From positions 930,001-994,000 of the forward strand of contig CAVXFB010000008.1 of assembly GCA_963760935.1 (NCBI GenBank): a DNA stretch of 64,000 nt, given 5' to 3'. The translations under genes were made by a program, and so were the position numbers. Positions 35,076-43,704 of the stretch are shown one piece after another. The first letter of the stretch is position 1. Each line of letters begins with the position of its first letter. The DNA comes from CAVXFB01 sp963760935. GTDB taxonomy: Bacteria > Planctomycetota > Planctomycetia > Pirellulales > Thermoguttaceae. The notes below the pieces were generated by a model. The model saw nothing but the letters and a program-made list of their open reading frames with translations, searched no databases and was not told the origin of the DNA.

Positions 35076-36014
35076 ATGGTGTCCAATTTGTGCGCACAAG
35101 ACGGTCAGAATTCGGGCGATAATGTTTTTGGCGGTCTGTCGGTTGGCCCCGATGAAAACCTCCTCGTCGGTCAGTACCTTGCGGCTCACGATTTTTCACC
35201 CCACACCCGACGGGCGATCCGCAACGACCTGCGGAAGTTCGCCCGATGGTTCTCGGCAGCGAACCGCGAGCCGTTCGCAGTGCGACGGATCACGGTACGG
35301 GATGTGATGGACTTCCGTGATCATCTGCGCCGGGAGCAAGGCCAAGCCGTGGCGACTGTCAATCGTTGTCTCGTCACCGTCCGCCGGTTTTTGACGTGGC
35401 TTGGGGAGAACGGGTACCTATCGGGAAACCCAGCCAAGCGTGTCAAGGAACTTCGCCGCCAGCAGCTTGCTCCGAAAGGCTTGGACCGCAGCGAGGTGCG
35501 GCGTCTGCTCCGAGAAATCGAGTTGCGGCACGACGTACGAGCCAATGCCGTCTTCTCATTATTCCTATACACGGGCTGTCGAGTGGGCGACCTCGTGAGT
35601 CTGGAACTGCACGACCTGATGCTGGGTGAACGAAGTGGATCAGCGACCTTTCGGCACGGAAAGGGAAACAAGCAGCGAACCGTCCCCTTACCGCTTCCGG
35701 CACGCAAGGCACTGGCAGCATACCTTGATAACCGACCACCGATTTCAAGCAGGCAGGTCTTCGTTGGTGAACGAGGCCCGCTCACGGATCGTGGCGTGCG
35801 GGCCATCTGCGACCGGTACAGTGCGATTTGCGGCTTCAAGATCTTCCCGCACTTGTTACGGCACACCATGGCCCATCAATACCTCGCTGACACGGGCAAT
35901 GACCTCGTGGGACTCGCGCAGATCCTCGGCCATGAAAGTTTGAACACGACGGCGAGGTACACGCAGCGGACAGGTGAGCAGTTGAGTGAAGCGGCTGAAC
36001 ATCTGACCTACTGA
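35076..36014 (+). CDS. Tyrosine recombinase (integrase, XerC/D-like)
   Basis: 312 aa. N-terminal SAM-like core-binding domain (LLVGQYLAAHDFSPHTRRAIRNDLRKFARWF), then the catalytic domain with all residues: R169 in LYTGCRVGDL, K in HGKGNKQRTVPLP (196/199), H-LL-R-H at 259-263, H286 in ILGHESL and nucleophile Y295 in TTARYT. Full length and intact. It sits downstream of an excisionase-like gene, the usual order in integrative elements. It is the best candidate for mobility of the island; I could not find matching att repeats by eye. Confidence 0.93.
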   Translation: MVSNLCAQDGQNSGDNVFGGLSVGPDENLLVGQYLAAHDFSPHTRRAIRNDLRKFARWFSAANREPFAVRRITVRDVMDFRDHLRREQGQAVATVNRCLVTVRRFLTWLGENGYLSGNPAKRVKELRRQQLAPKGLDRSEVRRLLREIELRHDVRANAVFSLFLYTGCRVGDLVSLELHDLMLGERSGSATFRHGKGNKQRTVPLPLPARKALAAYLDNRPPISSRQVFVGERGPLTDRGVRAICDRYSAICGFKIFPHLLRHTMAHQYLADTGNDLVGLAQILGHESLNTTARYTQRTGEQLSEAAEHLTY

Positions 36015-36021
36015 CACCGGG

Positions 36022-36052
36022 TAGAGGGTTGTTCGAGCACAACAATCCTCTA
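36022..36052. terminator. Hairpin after integrase
   Basis: TAGAGGGTTGTT and AACAATCCTCTA pair over 12 positions with one G-T, eight bases after the integrase stop and ending 15 bases before the next ATG. Terminator or attachment-core candidate; no T-tract. Confidence 0.45.
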
Positions 36053-36067
36053 GCACGGGAGCGTCAG

Positions 36068-36613
36068 ATGTCAGATCTTGCAGCAGTACAGGACGTGTTT
36101 ACCCAGCGGCTACCGACGATGCAACGCACCGCACGAATGCACTTCCTCGGTTTTCCGCCCGAGGTGCGACACGAGATGATCGCCAACACGATGGCACTTG
36201 CCTGGAAATTCTTCTACGGCTTATTCCTTCGAGGACGAGCGGAGAATCCGGGAATCCTGACTTCCTGCGTTTACTATGCGATCCGTCAAACACTCTGCGG
36301 GCGTACGGTGCAGAGCGCAAGCAACTCAAAGGACCCGTTCGAGTGCCGGCGAAACGGGAAGGTCACGTTCCAGGATTTCGAGCCGAACGACTTTGTCGGT
36401 CGGGACACGGCAATCCCCGATCAGGTTTCGTTCCGCATCGACATCCCCCGGTTTATGAACACACTGACCTCGCGGCAACGTCGCATCGCTGTTGACTTGG
36501 CATCGGGGATGACCACGAACGAGACTGCCGAGAAGTACGGTGTGACCGCTGGTCGAGTGTCGCAGTTCCGCAGACAGTTTAAGGAACGCTACGAAGCGTT
36601 CTTCGCCGGGTGA
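36068..36613 (+). CDS. Small sigma-70-like factor of the element
   Basis: 181 aa. The C-terminal part (PRFMNTLTSRQRRIAVDLASGMTTNETAEKYGVTAGRVSQFRRQFKERYEAFF) is a clear sigma region 4 HTH. The N-terminal part (VQDVFTQRLPTMQRTARMHFLGFPPEVRHEMIANTMALAWKFFYGL) resembles region 2 helices but weakly. NCBI-type labels for such proteins are usually sigma-70-family or hypothetical. It may redirect RNA polymerase to island promoters; that is inference. A strong terminator follows. Confidence 0.65.
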   Translation: MSDLAAVQDVFTQRLPTMQRTARMHFLGFPPEVRHEMIANTMALAWKFFYGLFLRGRAENPGILTSCVYYAIRQTLCGRTVQSASNSKDPFECRRNGKVTFQDFEPNDFVGRDTAIPDQVSFRIDIPRFMNTLTSRQRRIAVDLASGMTTNETAEKYGVTAGRVSQFRRQFKERYEAFFAG

Positions 36614-36627
36614 TGCCAATGGTCAGC

Positions 36628-36658
36628 CGCCCCCGTGTCGCTGGATGGCACGGGGGCG
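36628..36658 (+). terminator. Terminator of the sigma-like gene
   Basis: CGCCCCCGTG (36628-36637) pairs perfectly with CACGGGGGCG (36649-36658), 14 bases after the stop; it also lies between two converging genes. Confidence 0.7.
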
Positions 36659-36671
36659 CGTCTGACACCAA

Positions 36672-36887
36672 CTAATTCAGCGGCTGGCAGGAAAGCACTC
36701 GCAGACCAAAGTCACCAGAGCGTGCGGCTTCGAGCAGGATGTCGTCAAACAGCCACAGCGTGGCCTTGTCGTCGTGCGGATCGGCGACGACCAGATAATC
36801 CGTGTCGTCGTAGTCCACTTCTATCGTGGCGTGGTCCGGGCATTCGATTCGGTAACGAGCAAACGCATTTGCGACGGTCAGTATCAT
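36672..36887 (-). CDS. Hypothetical small acidic protein
   Basis: 71 aa. MILTVANAFARYRIECPDHATIEVDYDDTDYLVVADPHDDKATLWLFDDILLEAARSGDFGLRVLSC is acidic with plausible beta structure. GGAAAGGA lies 12 bases before the ATG. No family recognised. It converges on the sigma-like gene and may be the last island gene or the first host gene. Confidence 0.5.
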   Translation of the reverse strand: MILTVANAFARYRIECPDHATIEVDYDDTDYLVVADPHDDKATLWLFDDILLEAARSGDFGLRVLSCQPLN

Positions 36888-37080
36888 GATTTAGTTTGTT
36901 CCTTTCCAAAGAGATTTGCCTTGATTTCGAGGCGAGTTTAGAAGAAAGCAAACCATCATCGTCGCTCCGAAAAAGTCGGCGTGTCGCAAATCGCAAAATA
37001 AAACAATTCCCGGCTTTTCCTCCCGGTATCGTGACACCGGGGGCGTCCCGGAAGCCACTACGTGCTCTACTTTTTTTGTT

Positions 37081-38426
37081 GTTACAGATCAGTACTGTCC
37101 GGTTAACGTGTTCGGAAATCGTCCGAAGTAATGTAAGGGTGAAGGCTTGCAACGTAAAATGAGCGCGCACGACTTCAATTCGGATGCATGCTTTCGTCAT
37201 TCTGAAGCCACCTCTGGGCGGAAAAGGATGACGTATGTATTCCGGCCAAGTAGTGTTTGCTCAGTTGATGGATTTTCTTCCGCGGCACGACTTCAATTCT
37301 TGTGTGCGACGGTATCGCGGCGACTCGCGCGTGCGAGATTTCTCTTGCCGCGACCAATTCCTTACTATGGCCTTCGCGCAGCTGACCTATCGCGAGAGCT
37401 TGCGGGACATCGAGACCTGCTTGAGGGCCATGGAGCCGAAGCTCTATCATGCAGGCTTTCGGGGCAAGATCGCTCGCAGTACCTTGGGCGATGCCAACAA
37501 ACATCGGGACTGGCGCATCTGGGCAGACTTCGCTCAGGTGTTGATCGGTCGCGCCCGGACGTTGTATGCTCAGGAGGACTTCGGACTTGCCTTGAAGCAG
37601 GCTGCCTACGCCCTGGACTCCACGACGACCGACCTCTGCCTGGCCCTGTTTCCGTGGGCTCGTTTCCGTCGTCACAAGGGGGCGGTGAAGCTGCATACAC
37701 TGATCGACCTGCGGGGCAACATCCCCTGCTTTATCCGCATAACTCACGGGAAAACGCACGATGTGAATGTCCTCGATCACCTGCCCATCGAGCCGGGTGC
37801 CTTCTACGTGATGGACAAGGGTTACATCGACTTCCGCCGCCTGCATGCCTTCACTCGGCAGATGGCGTTTTTCGTCACTCGCGCCAAGCGGAACCTCGAT
37901 ACCAACCGCCGCGAGTCCCGCATGGTGGACAAATCCACGGGGCTGCGCAGCGACCAAACCATTGTTCTTCAAGGTCTCAAGACGTCTCAACTTTATCCTG
38001 CTCCGCTTCGTCGCGTTGCGTACTACGATACCGAACACAAACGACGACTGGTGTTTCTGACCAACAACTTCGACCTTCCGGCGCTCACGATCGCACAGCT
38101 CTACCGCTGTCGCTGGCAAGTGGAACTCTTTTTCAAGTGGATCAAGCAAAATCTGCGTATCAAGTCGTTCTATGGCCATTCCATGAATGCCGTAAAGACT
38201 CAGGTGTGGATTGCCGTGAGCGTCTACGTGCTCGCAGCCATCCTCCGACGCGAATTGAAGCTCGACCGCAGCCTCACCGAAATCCTCCAAATTCTGAGCG
38301 TGACTCCTTTCGAGAAAACCCCTATTTTTCAGGCGCTTTCAGCGTCTTCTACAGCAGATTCCGAAAGTCCTCACTGTAACCAATTGTCACTATTCAACTT
38401 ATAACCGGACAGTACTGGTTACAGAT
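37081..38426. mobile_element. IS4-family insertion sequence with 9-bp target duplication
   Basis: The terminal inverted repeat CAGTACTGTCCGGTTA lies at 37090-37105 and inverted at 38402-38417, so the element is 37090-38417 (1,328 bp). GTTACAGAT is duplicated on both sides (37081-37089 and 38418-38426). It is inserted in an intergenic stretch between the 71-aa gene and the HEAT operon. It is unrelated in sequence to the IS at 17.5 kb. Confidence 0.92.
37235..38404 (+). CDS. IS4-family transposase (DUF4372 N-terminus)
   Basis: 389 aa, intact. The N-terminal MYSGQVVFAQLMDFLPRHDFNSCVRRYRGD with FSCRDQFLTMAFAQLTYRESLRDIE is the DUF4372 domain found in IS4-family transposases. Catalytic regions: YALDSTTTDL (first D), FYVMDKGYIDFRRL (second D), and YRCRWQVELFFKWIKQNLRIKSFYG (Y-2-R-3-E-6-K). 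AAAGGA precedes the ATG. The stop lies at the right inverted repeat. Confidence 0.93.
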   Translation: MYSGQVVFAQLMDFLPRHDFNSCVRRYRGDSRVRDFSCRDQFLTMAFAQLTYRESLRDIETCLRAMEPKLYHAGFRGKIARSTLGDANKHRDWRIWADFAQVLIGRARTLYAQEDFGLALKQAAYALDSTTTDLCLALFPWARFRRHKGAVKLHTLIDLRGNIPCFIRITHGKTHDVNVLDHLPIEPGAFYVMDKGYIDFRRLHAFTRQMAFFVTRAKRNLDTNRRESRMVDKSTGLRSDQTIVLQGLKTSQLYPAPLRRVAYYDTEHKRRLVFLTNNFDLPALTIAQLYRCRWQVELFFKWIKQNLRIKSFYGHSMNAVKTQVWIAVSVYVLAAILRRELKLDRSLTEILQILSVTPFEKTPIFQALSASSTADSESPHCNQLSLFNL

Positions 38427-38521
38427 CTCGAAACTTTCTGCCCCAGGATCAAAGCCGTACACGAAAACGCAGCGGCAAAAATCGGCGGGCCGAAAAATCC
38501 GCCGAGCACCAGAGTTTTCAG

Positions 38522-39172
38522 CTATTGAGTTCCAATTCTCGCCAGTGCTTCTTCCGCCGGTTCACGCACGGCCTCGACAGTTTCTTTCTTCAACAATTCG
38601 GTGAGCACGTCGATTGCCGGTAAGGCCCGTGGCCCCAAACTTCGGCAAGCCACAGCGGCAGAAGCCCGATCCACTTCGCTGTCACTTTGTAGCCCTGCCA
38701 TCAGCGTGGGCAACACAATCGCCGCCGTTTCGGCATCGATTCTCGCCAAGGCGCAGGCAGCAGAAAGTTTCCAGTGGGAATCTGCATAGAATAGTAGCCG
38801 CGTTGTCACAACCATTTTCACCTTGGTCAGCCGTTTCCGGATGAACTGGCTCTCCTCGGTGTCCTCTGGGAGTTCGGCAAATCTTTCAAGCATTGGCACG
38901 ATCTCGTCCCACACATCATGCTCGTCGTTGTCGCCAAATGCCGCCTGCTGATCGAACGACAAATGGAACCATGATTCAGGATTGCACAAGAAGTTGTCGA
39001 GGGTATCCCGCAGCCGTACGCACTGCTGCTGGGTAAATAGGATTGGCAACGATTCCAGGCACGTGTCAGGATTCGGCCTGAGCGTGATCATCGCCACCGG
39101 CACGTCGAGGGATTCGCCGGTGCCCATCGATAAGATTTCAACTGGATAGCCAAGGCATTCTTCCATGCTCAT
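38522..39172 (-). CDS. HEAT-repeat-like hypothetical protein
   Basis: 216 aa. The N-terminal half (EECLGYPVEILSMGTGESLDVPVAMITLRP, QQCVRLRDTLDNFLCNPESWF) is of unknown type. The C-terminal half has HEAT-like helices: WKLSAACALARIDAETAAIVLPTLMAGL, SEVDRASAAVACRSLG, EAVREPAEEALARIG. The start overlaps the preceding gene's stop (ATGA at 39169-39172), making it the last gene of a three-gene minus-strand operon. Confidence 0.7.
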   Translation of the reverse strand: MSMEECLGYPVEILSMGTGESLDVPVAMITLRPNPDTCLESLPILFTQQQCVRLRDTLDNFLCNPESWFHLSFDQQAAFGDNDEHDVWDEIVPMLERFAELPEDTEESQFIRKRLTKVKMVVTTRLLFYADSHWKLSAACALARIDAETAAIVLPTLMAGLQSDSEVDRASAAVACRSLGPRALPAIDVLTELLKKETVEAVREPAEEALARIGTQ

Positions 39173-40065
39173 TCTCCTTCCCTATTGCCCCACACTTCAT
39201 CGAGGACACCGTCCATCCGCACCTCCACGCCAGCAGGCGGATTGTTTGTAACGCGACGGAGTTCTTCTTGCAGTTCGTGATCGACTTCTGACATTCGGTT
39301 GCGAACCGCCTCAGCAGAAAGCCCCTGGATCGCGACTTCTCGTTCGATGCGGCGCAACACCGACCGTGCCCGTTCCACCACCGACTCAATGGCACTCGTC
39401 TCGGACTGAACGTGCGCTTCCTGCCGCGCCAGATGCTCCAACTCATCGGCCAATGTTCTGCCTACACTATTTTTCATCAGTTCTCTTTTGTCCTTGAGGC
39501 CGAGCGATCTAATGCGATCCACTAGCACTTGTCGGTCTGCTGCCAGCTTCTCTAATTCCAGCAGATGCCCCTGCCGTAAAGTCTCGCACTGTGCAATCGT
39601 TGTACGGCACGAGGCGAACGGAGGAGAAGTCTTGTCGGGAATGACTGACGATCCTGCAAATGACAGCACGGCATTCAACCCCAGTGCGACGAGGATCAGG
39701 GCAGCGGCATTCTTCCTCGTGGCAAAGGCGGTTAGGCTTCCCAGCAGCAACGCCGACCAGCATACGAGCGAGACGGCCTGCCAGCACCGGTTCGGATAGA
39801 ACCACGGCAGCAACGGCACGAATTGCAATCCCTGATCGGTATGTGGCAACGCCTGCAACACCAGCCATGCCAAGATCAGGAATATGACGGCACCCGCAAC
39901 CATCCCAGGATCACCGTTCGGTTGAAGGGATGAAGTGATCAGTCCTAAGACCAGGAACAACAGACCGCAAATGACGAGGAATATCAGGATGGCGAGGCCA
40001 CTTTGGGCCCCATAAACCCACGGCCAAGCGAGCCGAGTGTTCATTTCCATAGCCAAAACGATCAT
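39169..40065 (-). CDS. Multi-pass membrane protein with cytoplasmic or periplasmic coiled coil
   Basis: 298 aa from the ATG at 40065, which has GGAGATTCGCC upstream; the open frame to 40254 is not needed. About four hydrophobic segments occupy the first 140 residues (LAILIFLVICGLLFLVLGLI, GAVIFLILAWLVLQAL, AVSLVCWSALLLGSLTAF, ALILVALGLNAVLSFAG). A long charged helical region follows (LLELEKLAADRQVLVDRIRSLG, LEHLARQEAHVQSETSAIESVVERARSVL). No family recognised. Co-transcribed with the coiled-coil protein before it and the HEAT protein after it. Confidence 0.65.
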   Translation of the reverse strand: MIVLAMEMNTRLAWPWVYGAQSGLAILIFLVICGLLFLVLGLITSSLQPNGDPGMVAGAVIFLILAWLVLQALPHTDQGLQFVPLLPWFYPNRCWQAVSLVCWSALLLGSLTAFATRKNAAALILVALGLNAVLSFAGSSVIPDKTSPPFASCRTTIAQCETLRQGHLLELEKLAADRQVLVDRIRSLGLKDKRELMKNSVGRTLADELEHLARQEAHVQSETSAIESVVERARSVLRRIEREVAIQGLSAEAVRNRMSEVDHELQEELRRVTNNPPAGVEVRMDGVLDEVWGNREGE

Positions 40066-40129
40066 GGCGAATCTCCAAAGCCATGAGGGCGCGGCCAGAC
40101 TTGGTGGCCGCGCCCCTGGGTGAATTCGG

Positions 40130-40927
40130 TCACTTGCCGATGATCTTATCGATTTCGGCAATGGTGTTGGGCGGGCCTTGGATGTGAGCAACCGTAGTCT
40201 CGATGGAGTCGATTGACTTTGCAGCATCCGCCGCCCATTGTTCGTCCTGGACACGCAGTTCGACTTCTACGTCGCCACACAAGGTGGTCACATTCTCTTG
40301 GAGCCGATCCAAGTTCTTCACGAGAGTTCCATCTGGATTGCCCACCGCCTCAGATGCTTGTTGCAGGGCCGTCAAAGCGACACGATTTGCGTCGAGGGCG
40401 GCAAGTTGCCCTTCGATCTGGTTCAGCCGGTTCTCGGCGTCTTGTTGTCGCCGGTCGAGCGTAGTGGCAACCTTTTCCAGCCGCTTCTGCGCCTCGTGTA
40501 ACCCTTCCATTTGCTCTGCGCACGACTTCCTTGCGCCGAGGACGCGGTTTGCCAAGTCTTGAAGTTCGGCGGGTGTGTAGGATCGCCCAGCGATCTCTGT
40601 CGGTTTTCCTGCGGCAAGGTGTCCCCGCAGGATTTTGAGGGCGGAATCGATGGCGGCGAGTCGTTCCTCCTGCGGCTTGGCCCTTCGTTGAATCTGCTCG
40701 CCGCTGACCTGGGCTCGGATTTTGGCTCGGCGTAGACCCTCGATGCCGCCTTTTAGCCCATTGACGGCGATATCGATTTCTTGGCGTTTCACATCAATCG
40801 CACCCAACATCTGATCGATCCGCTCCGTCAATTTCTGTTTGACGAGTTCGCCCCTTGCGCCGCAGCCGCGGAAATAACCTGCATACAAGAGGCCACACAC
40901 CACGATCAGCAAACTGATCTTTTTCAT
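40130..40927 (-). CDS. Exported or membrane-anchored coiled-coil protein
   Basis: 265 aa. The N-terminus MKKISLLIVVCGLLYAGYFRGC is a single signal-anchor or lipoprotein-like segment. The rest is almost entirely heptad-type helix (QKLTERIDQMLGAIDVKRQEIDIAV, AEQMEGLHEAQKRLEKVATTLDRRQQDAENRLNQIEGQLAALD). It is first in the three-gene operon; the membrane protein and HEAT protein follow. It may build an envelope structure; function unknown. Confidence 0.65.
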   Translation of the reverse strand: MKKISLLIVVCGLLYAGYFRGCGARGELVKQKLTERIDQMLGAIDVKRQEIDIAVNGLKGGIEGLRRAKIRAQVSGEQIQRRAKPQEERLAAIDSALKILRGHLAAGKPTEIAGRSYTPAELQDLANRVLGARKSCAEQMEGLHEAQKRLEKVATTLDRRQQDAENRLNQIEGQLAALDANRVALTALQQASEAVGNPDGTLVKNLDRLQENVTTLCGDVEVELRVQDEQWAADAAKSIDSIETTVAHIQGPPNTIAEIDKIIGK

Positions 40928-41440
40928 GAGAAAACTCCTTTGAGAGAAGGGGACGCTTGGACGGCAACCGATTTATGCCAGTCCATGCCGAAAAAGCTGG
41001 CTGAATTGCCAACTCCTAGTCGGTGTCAGATCGCACCAAACTGATGATGACACCGGTGAATCGGCTGCCACCTCGCCCTGTTTGATGGATTGTTGAGACA
41101 CTGCATTCGCAATGTAGCGTATGGCGCAGCATCGGTTTGTCCGTGCCCGACTCACTCTCCTACTACGCGATAATGACACGCATCTCGCTCGCCGTCGAAC
41201 AGTCTTCATTTCCGACACACCTCATGCGAAGGTGGGAAGTGCCATTGCTGTTGCGGGTCGGAAGAGTAGTAACGCAGCTAAAACAGCGAGACTTAGGCAA
41301 TCCAGGAAGCCTGTTCTCGCTTCCGATTCCCCAATATCGTCGCAAACCTCAAGCTCGGTGCGCAAGAAGTCGATAATGGGCAACACTGTATTGAAACGCG
41401 ACGACACCAGGGGGGTGGCCGGAGCGCGCAAATCGTTCGC
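40928..41440. other. Intergenic between divergent operon and BBP7 gene
   Basis: About 500 bases without a supported gene. It must hold the promoters of the minus-strand coiled-coil operon and the plus-strand barrel gene, but no strong -35/-10 pair stands out. Confidence 0.4.
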
Positions 41441-43021
41441 ATGTCCGAACCAACACATCCCCCACTCATCATTAGGTCCGTTAGCGTTTCCGTCGTCACT
41501 AGAGCGGCGGCAGTGCTGATGATGGTCGTTTGGCTCAGCGCCTGGCCGGTTCACGCCCAGGTCGTGAGGCGCGATTCATCGGCGCTGCCTCCGTGGCAAA
41601 GGCCGCCATCTCAATCAACGTCAGATTGGACGCAGCCTGTTCAGAATGATGGTCAACCTCGAAATGCTGGGGCAGGCGGCCGAACCAGAGCAGCGTCGGC
41701 AACCGATTCGGGCGCGAACGATCAGCGAACGTCTCTTGATACCACGCCGCGAGTGGCGCGATCTACGTCTCAAGCGAGAATGGATGGGGGGCCGCAAAGG
41801 CTGGCTGACCGCTTGGCTGACCCCGGATACACGAACGGACCTAACAAGGCCAGTGTCGAACATTACGGCAATTGGCTTGATTGCGATTCGTGTCCGGGCG
41901 AATGCAGCCCAGGATGCTGCGGGCCATGCGATCCGTGTGATCCATGCGTTTCGCCATTGCGAGGTCACCTTTGGGTGCGCGGTGAATACTTGCTCTGGTG
42001 GACGCAAGGAAACAGCCTTCCGCCGCTCGTTACAACAAGCCCAGTGGGCACGTCCCCAGACGTGGCTGGCGTGCTCGGTCAAGCCGACACACGCATCCTC
42101 TTCGGTGATTCGACGGTAAACAACGATGTCCATTCAGGCGAACGCATCAGTCTGGGCTACTGGTTTGATTCCTCATGCCATCTTGTGGGCATTCAAGCAA
42201 GCTACTTGGGAATTGGAAACGAAACATCGCATTTCTCGACTACCAGTGCCGAAACTCCGATCATCGCCCGGCCGTACTACGACACCCAACTTGGCACCCA
42301 GTCCGCGATGCTGGTCGCTCACCCGGATTTTTTGAGCGGGTCGATCAATGCAGATATAAGCACTGAATTCCAGGCCGTTGAAGTGTTATTGCGCCGGAAT
42401 CTATTTCAACGACACTGTGACAAGATGGACTTCCTCGTAGGTTGGCGTTATGGCCAGCTTGATGAAAATCTGCGGATCAACCAATCGTCCCTGTGGACTG
42501 AACCGCAGGGCCTGATTCCGGCTGGTACCACCAAGAGCCTCTTCGACCTTTTCGACACGGATAACCAATTCAATGGGGCTGAAGTGGGGTTGGTGTATCA
42601 AGAGCACGTCGGCCGCTGGTCGCTGGAGACGCTTGTCAAACTTGGCTTGGGAAACACACGATCTCGGGTGTTCATTGATGGCATGACAACAACGAGTGTG
42701 CCTGACGGAGGAACGGCCACCTTCACCGGCGGTCTGCTGGCACAGCGAACCAACATGGGGCGGTACGAGCAAAATGAGTTTGCCGTGATCCCCGAGGTCG
42801 GCGTGACGCTCGGCTATGATCTTACCTGCCACCTCCGAGCTACCTTTGGCTACACCTTCTTATATTGGAACAGAGTCGCACGGCCAGCCAACCAAATCGA
42901 CACGAACGTGTCACAATTGCCGCCCGAAGACCCAACCGGGGATAGGCGACCAGCGTTTGCTTTTTCCACCAACGATTTCTGGGCACAGGGCCTCAACTTC
43001 GGCTTTGAATACCGATTCTAA
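41441..43021 (+). CDS. BBP7-family outer-membrane beta-barrel protein
   Basis: 526 aa. A signal peptide (AAAVLMMVVWLSAWPVHAQ) is followed by a low-complexity region and a Cys-rich segment (CDSCPGECSPGCCGPCDPCDPC). Then come the hallmark LWVRGEYLLWWTQGNSLPPLVTTSP and the barrel: GERISLGYWFDSSCHLVGIQASYLG, LLRRNLFQRHC...LVGWRYGQLDE, IPEVGVTLGYDLTCHLRATFGYTFLYWNRVARPANQID, ending in ...NFGFEYRF with a terminal aromatic residue. These match the planctomycete BBP7 family as I know it. Outer-membrane location is inferred. An alternative start is the ATG pair near 41519. Confidence 0.9.
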   Translation: MSEPTHPPLIIRSVSVSVVTRAAAVLMMVVWLSAWPVHAQVVRRDSSALPPWQRPPSQSTSDWTQPVQNDGQPRNAGAGGRTRAASATDSGANDQRTSLDTTPRVARSTSQARMDGGPQRLADRLADPGYTNGPNKASVEHYGNWLDCDSCPGECSPGCCGPCDPCDPCVSPLRGHLWVRGEYLLWWTQGNSLPPLVTTSPVGTSPDVAGVLGQADTRILFGDSTVNNDVHSGERISLGYWFDSSCHLVGIQASYLGIGNETSHFSTTSAETPIIARPYYDTQLGTQSAMLVAHPDFLSGSINADISTEFQAVEVLLRRNLFQRHCDKMDFLVGWRYGQLDENLRINQSSLWTEPQGLIPAGTTKSLFDLFDTDNQFNGAEVGLVYQEHVGRWSLETLVKLGLGNTRSRVFIDGMTTTSVPDGGTATFTGGLLAQRTNMGRYEQNEFAVIPEVGVTLGYDLTCHLRATFGYTFLYWNRVARPANQIDTNVSQLPPEDPTGDRRPAFAFSTNDFWAQGLNFGFEYRF

Positions 43022-43103
43022 GCGACCAAGCGTGTGCTGGCTGCATCACCAGCCAACGAGTCCCGATGATACTGCATACCTGACTATCAGGTGCCACCAT
43101 GCC

Positions 43104-43589
43104 CTAAGCGCACTTGCGGCGAGGAACGGAGTTGTCGCGTTGATAAGCCAGCGCCATGCCCTGCAACGCTCGTTCGCTGCCAGCGATCATGTCACGGTAC
43201 TGAATGTTCTTGAAGCCCCACAGGGTCGAACGAAGCTCTTCCCGATGCGCAACAAGAAATGGAAGCACTACAACCACTCGCAGACCACCGTGACTTTCCA
43301 GGAACCGATCAATCGTGTTGCAGTCAGCGTCGAGATTATCAGGATTCCAAGAGGCTAGCAGGCGCAAAGTGCTGGCAGCGTATATATTGAAGACCATGCT
43401 TGTCATCCTGTTGATTGTGGCAAACATCATGCCCTTGAACGCTTCCACCGAAAGCACCTTCGTTTCAGGGTGTAGCGACGCAATGATGCCCGCGAACAGA
43501 TCCCACTTGCCACGTCTGGTGTCGAGGTATTCATTCACCACGGCCATCTTCGCTTCAAAGTCGGTGGGCAGAAGAACGTCGTCCTCCAT
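43104..43589 (-). CDS. Hypothetical protein
   Basis: 161 aa from the ATG at 43589 (TTG at 43607 is an alternative). MEDDVLLPTDFEAKMAVVNEYLDTRRGKWDLFAGIIASLHPETKVLSVEAFKGMMFATI reads like the flexible or acceptor-side part of an LPS/glycosyltransferase-associated protein, but I cannot name the family. RVVVVLPFLVAHREELRSTLWGFKNIQYRDMIAGSERALQGMALAY follows. It is near a glycosyltransferase gene on the same strand; envelope function is only a contextual guess. Confidence 0.55.
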   Translation of the reverse strand: MEDDVLLPTDFEAKMAVVNEYLDTRRGKWDLFAGIIASLHPETKVLSVEAFKGMMFATINRMTSMVFNIYAASTLRLLASWNPDNLDADCNTIDRFLESHGGLRVVVVLPFLVAHREELRSTLWGFKNIQYRDMIAGSERALQGMALAYQRDNSVPRRKCA

Positions 43590-43704
43590 AATGTTAAGAC
43601 GACGCAAGTCTTGCCCAATCGCGTGCCGCGCCAGCGCTTGGTAACTGAGCCCGCAGCCTACCCACCCTGGGGAACAGCGTATACCATCGAAGACCGCGCA
43701 GCCG

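Noticed and set aside
735..36060. Direct repeats flanking the island as att sites
   Set aside because: I compared the left break (735-850) with sequences around the integrase (34990-36070) by eye and found no shared string long enough to be convincing.
37175..38290. 371-codon minus-strand frame and a 410-codon plus-strand frame over the second IS
   Set aside because: Shadow frames of the intact DUF4372/IS4 transposase.
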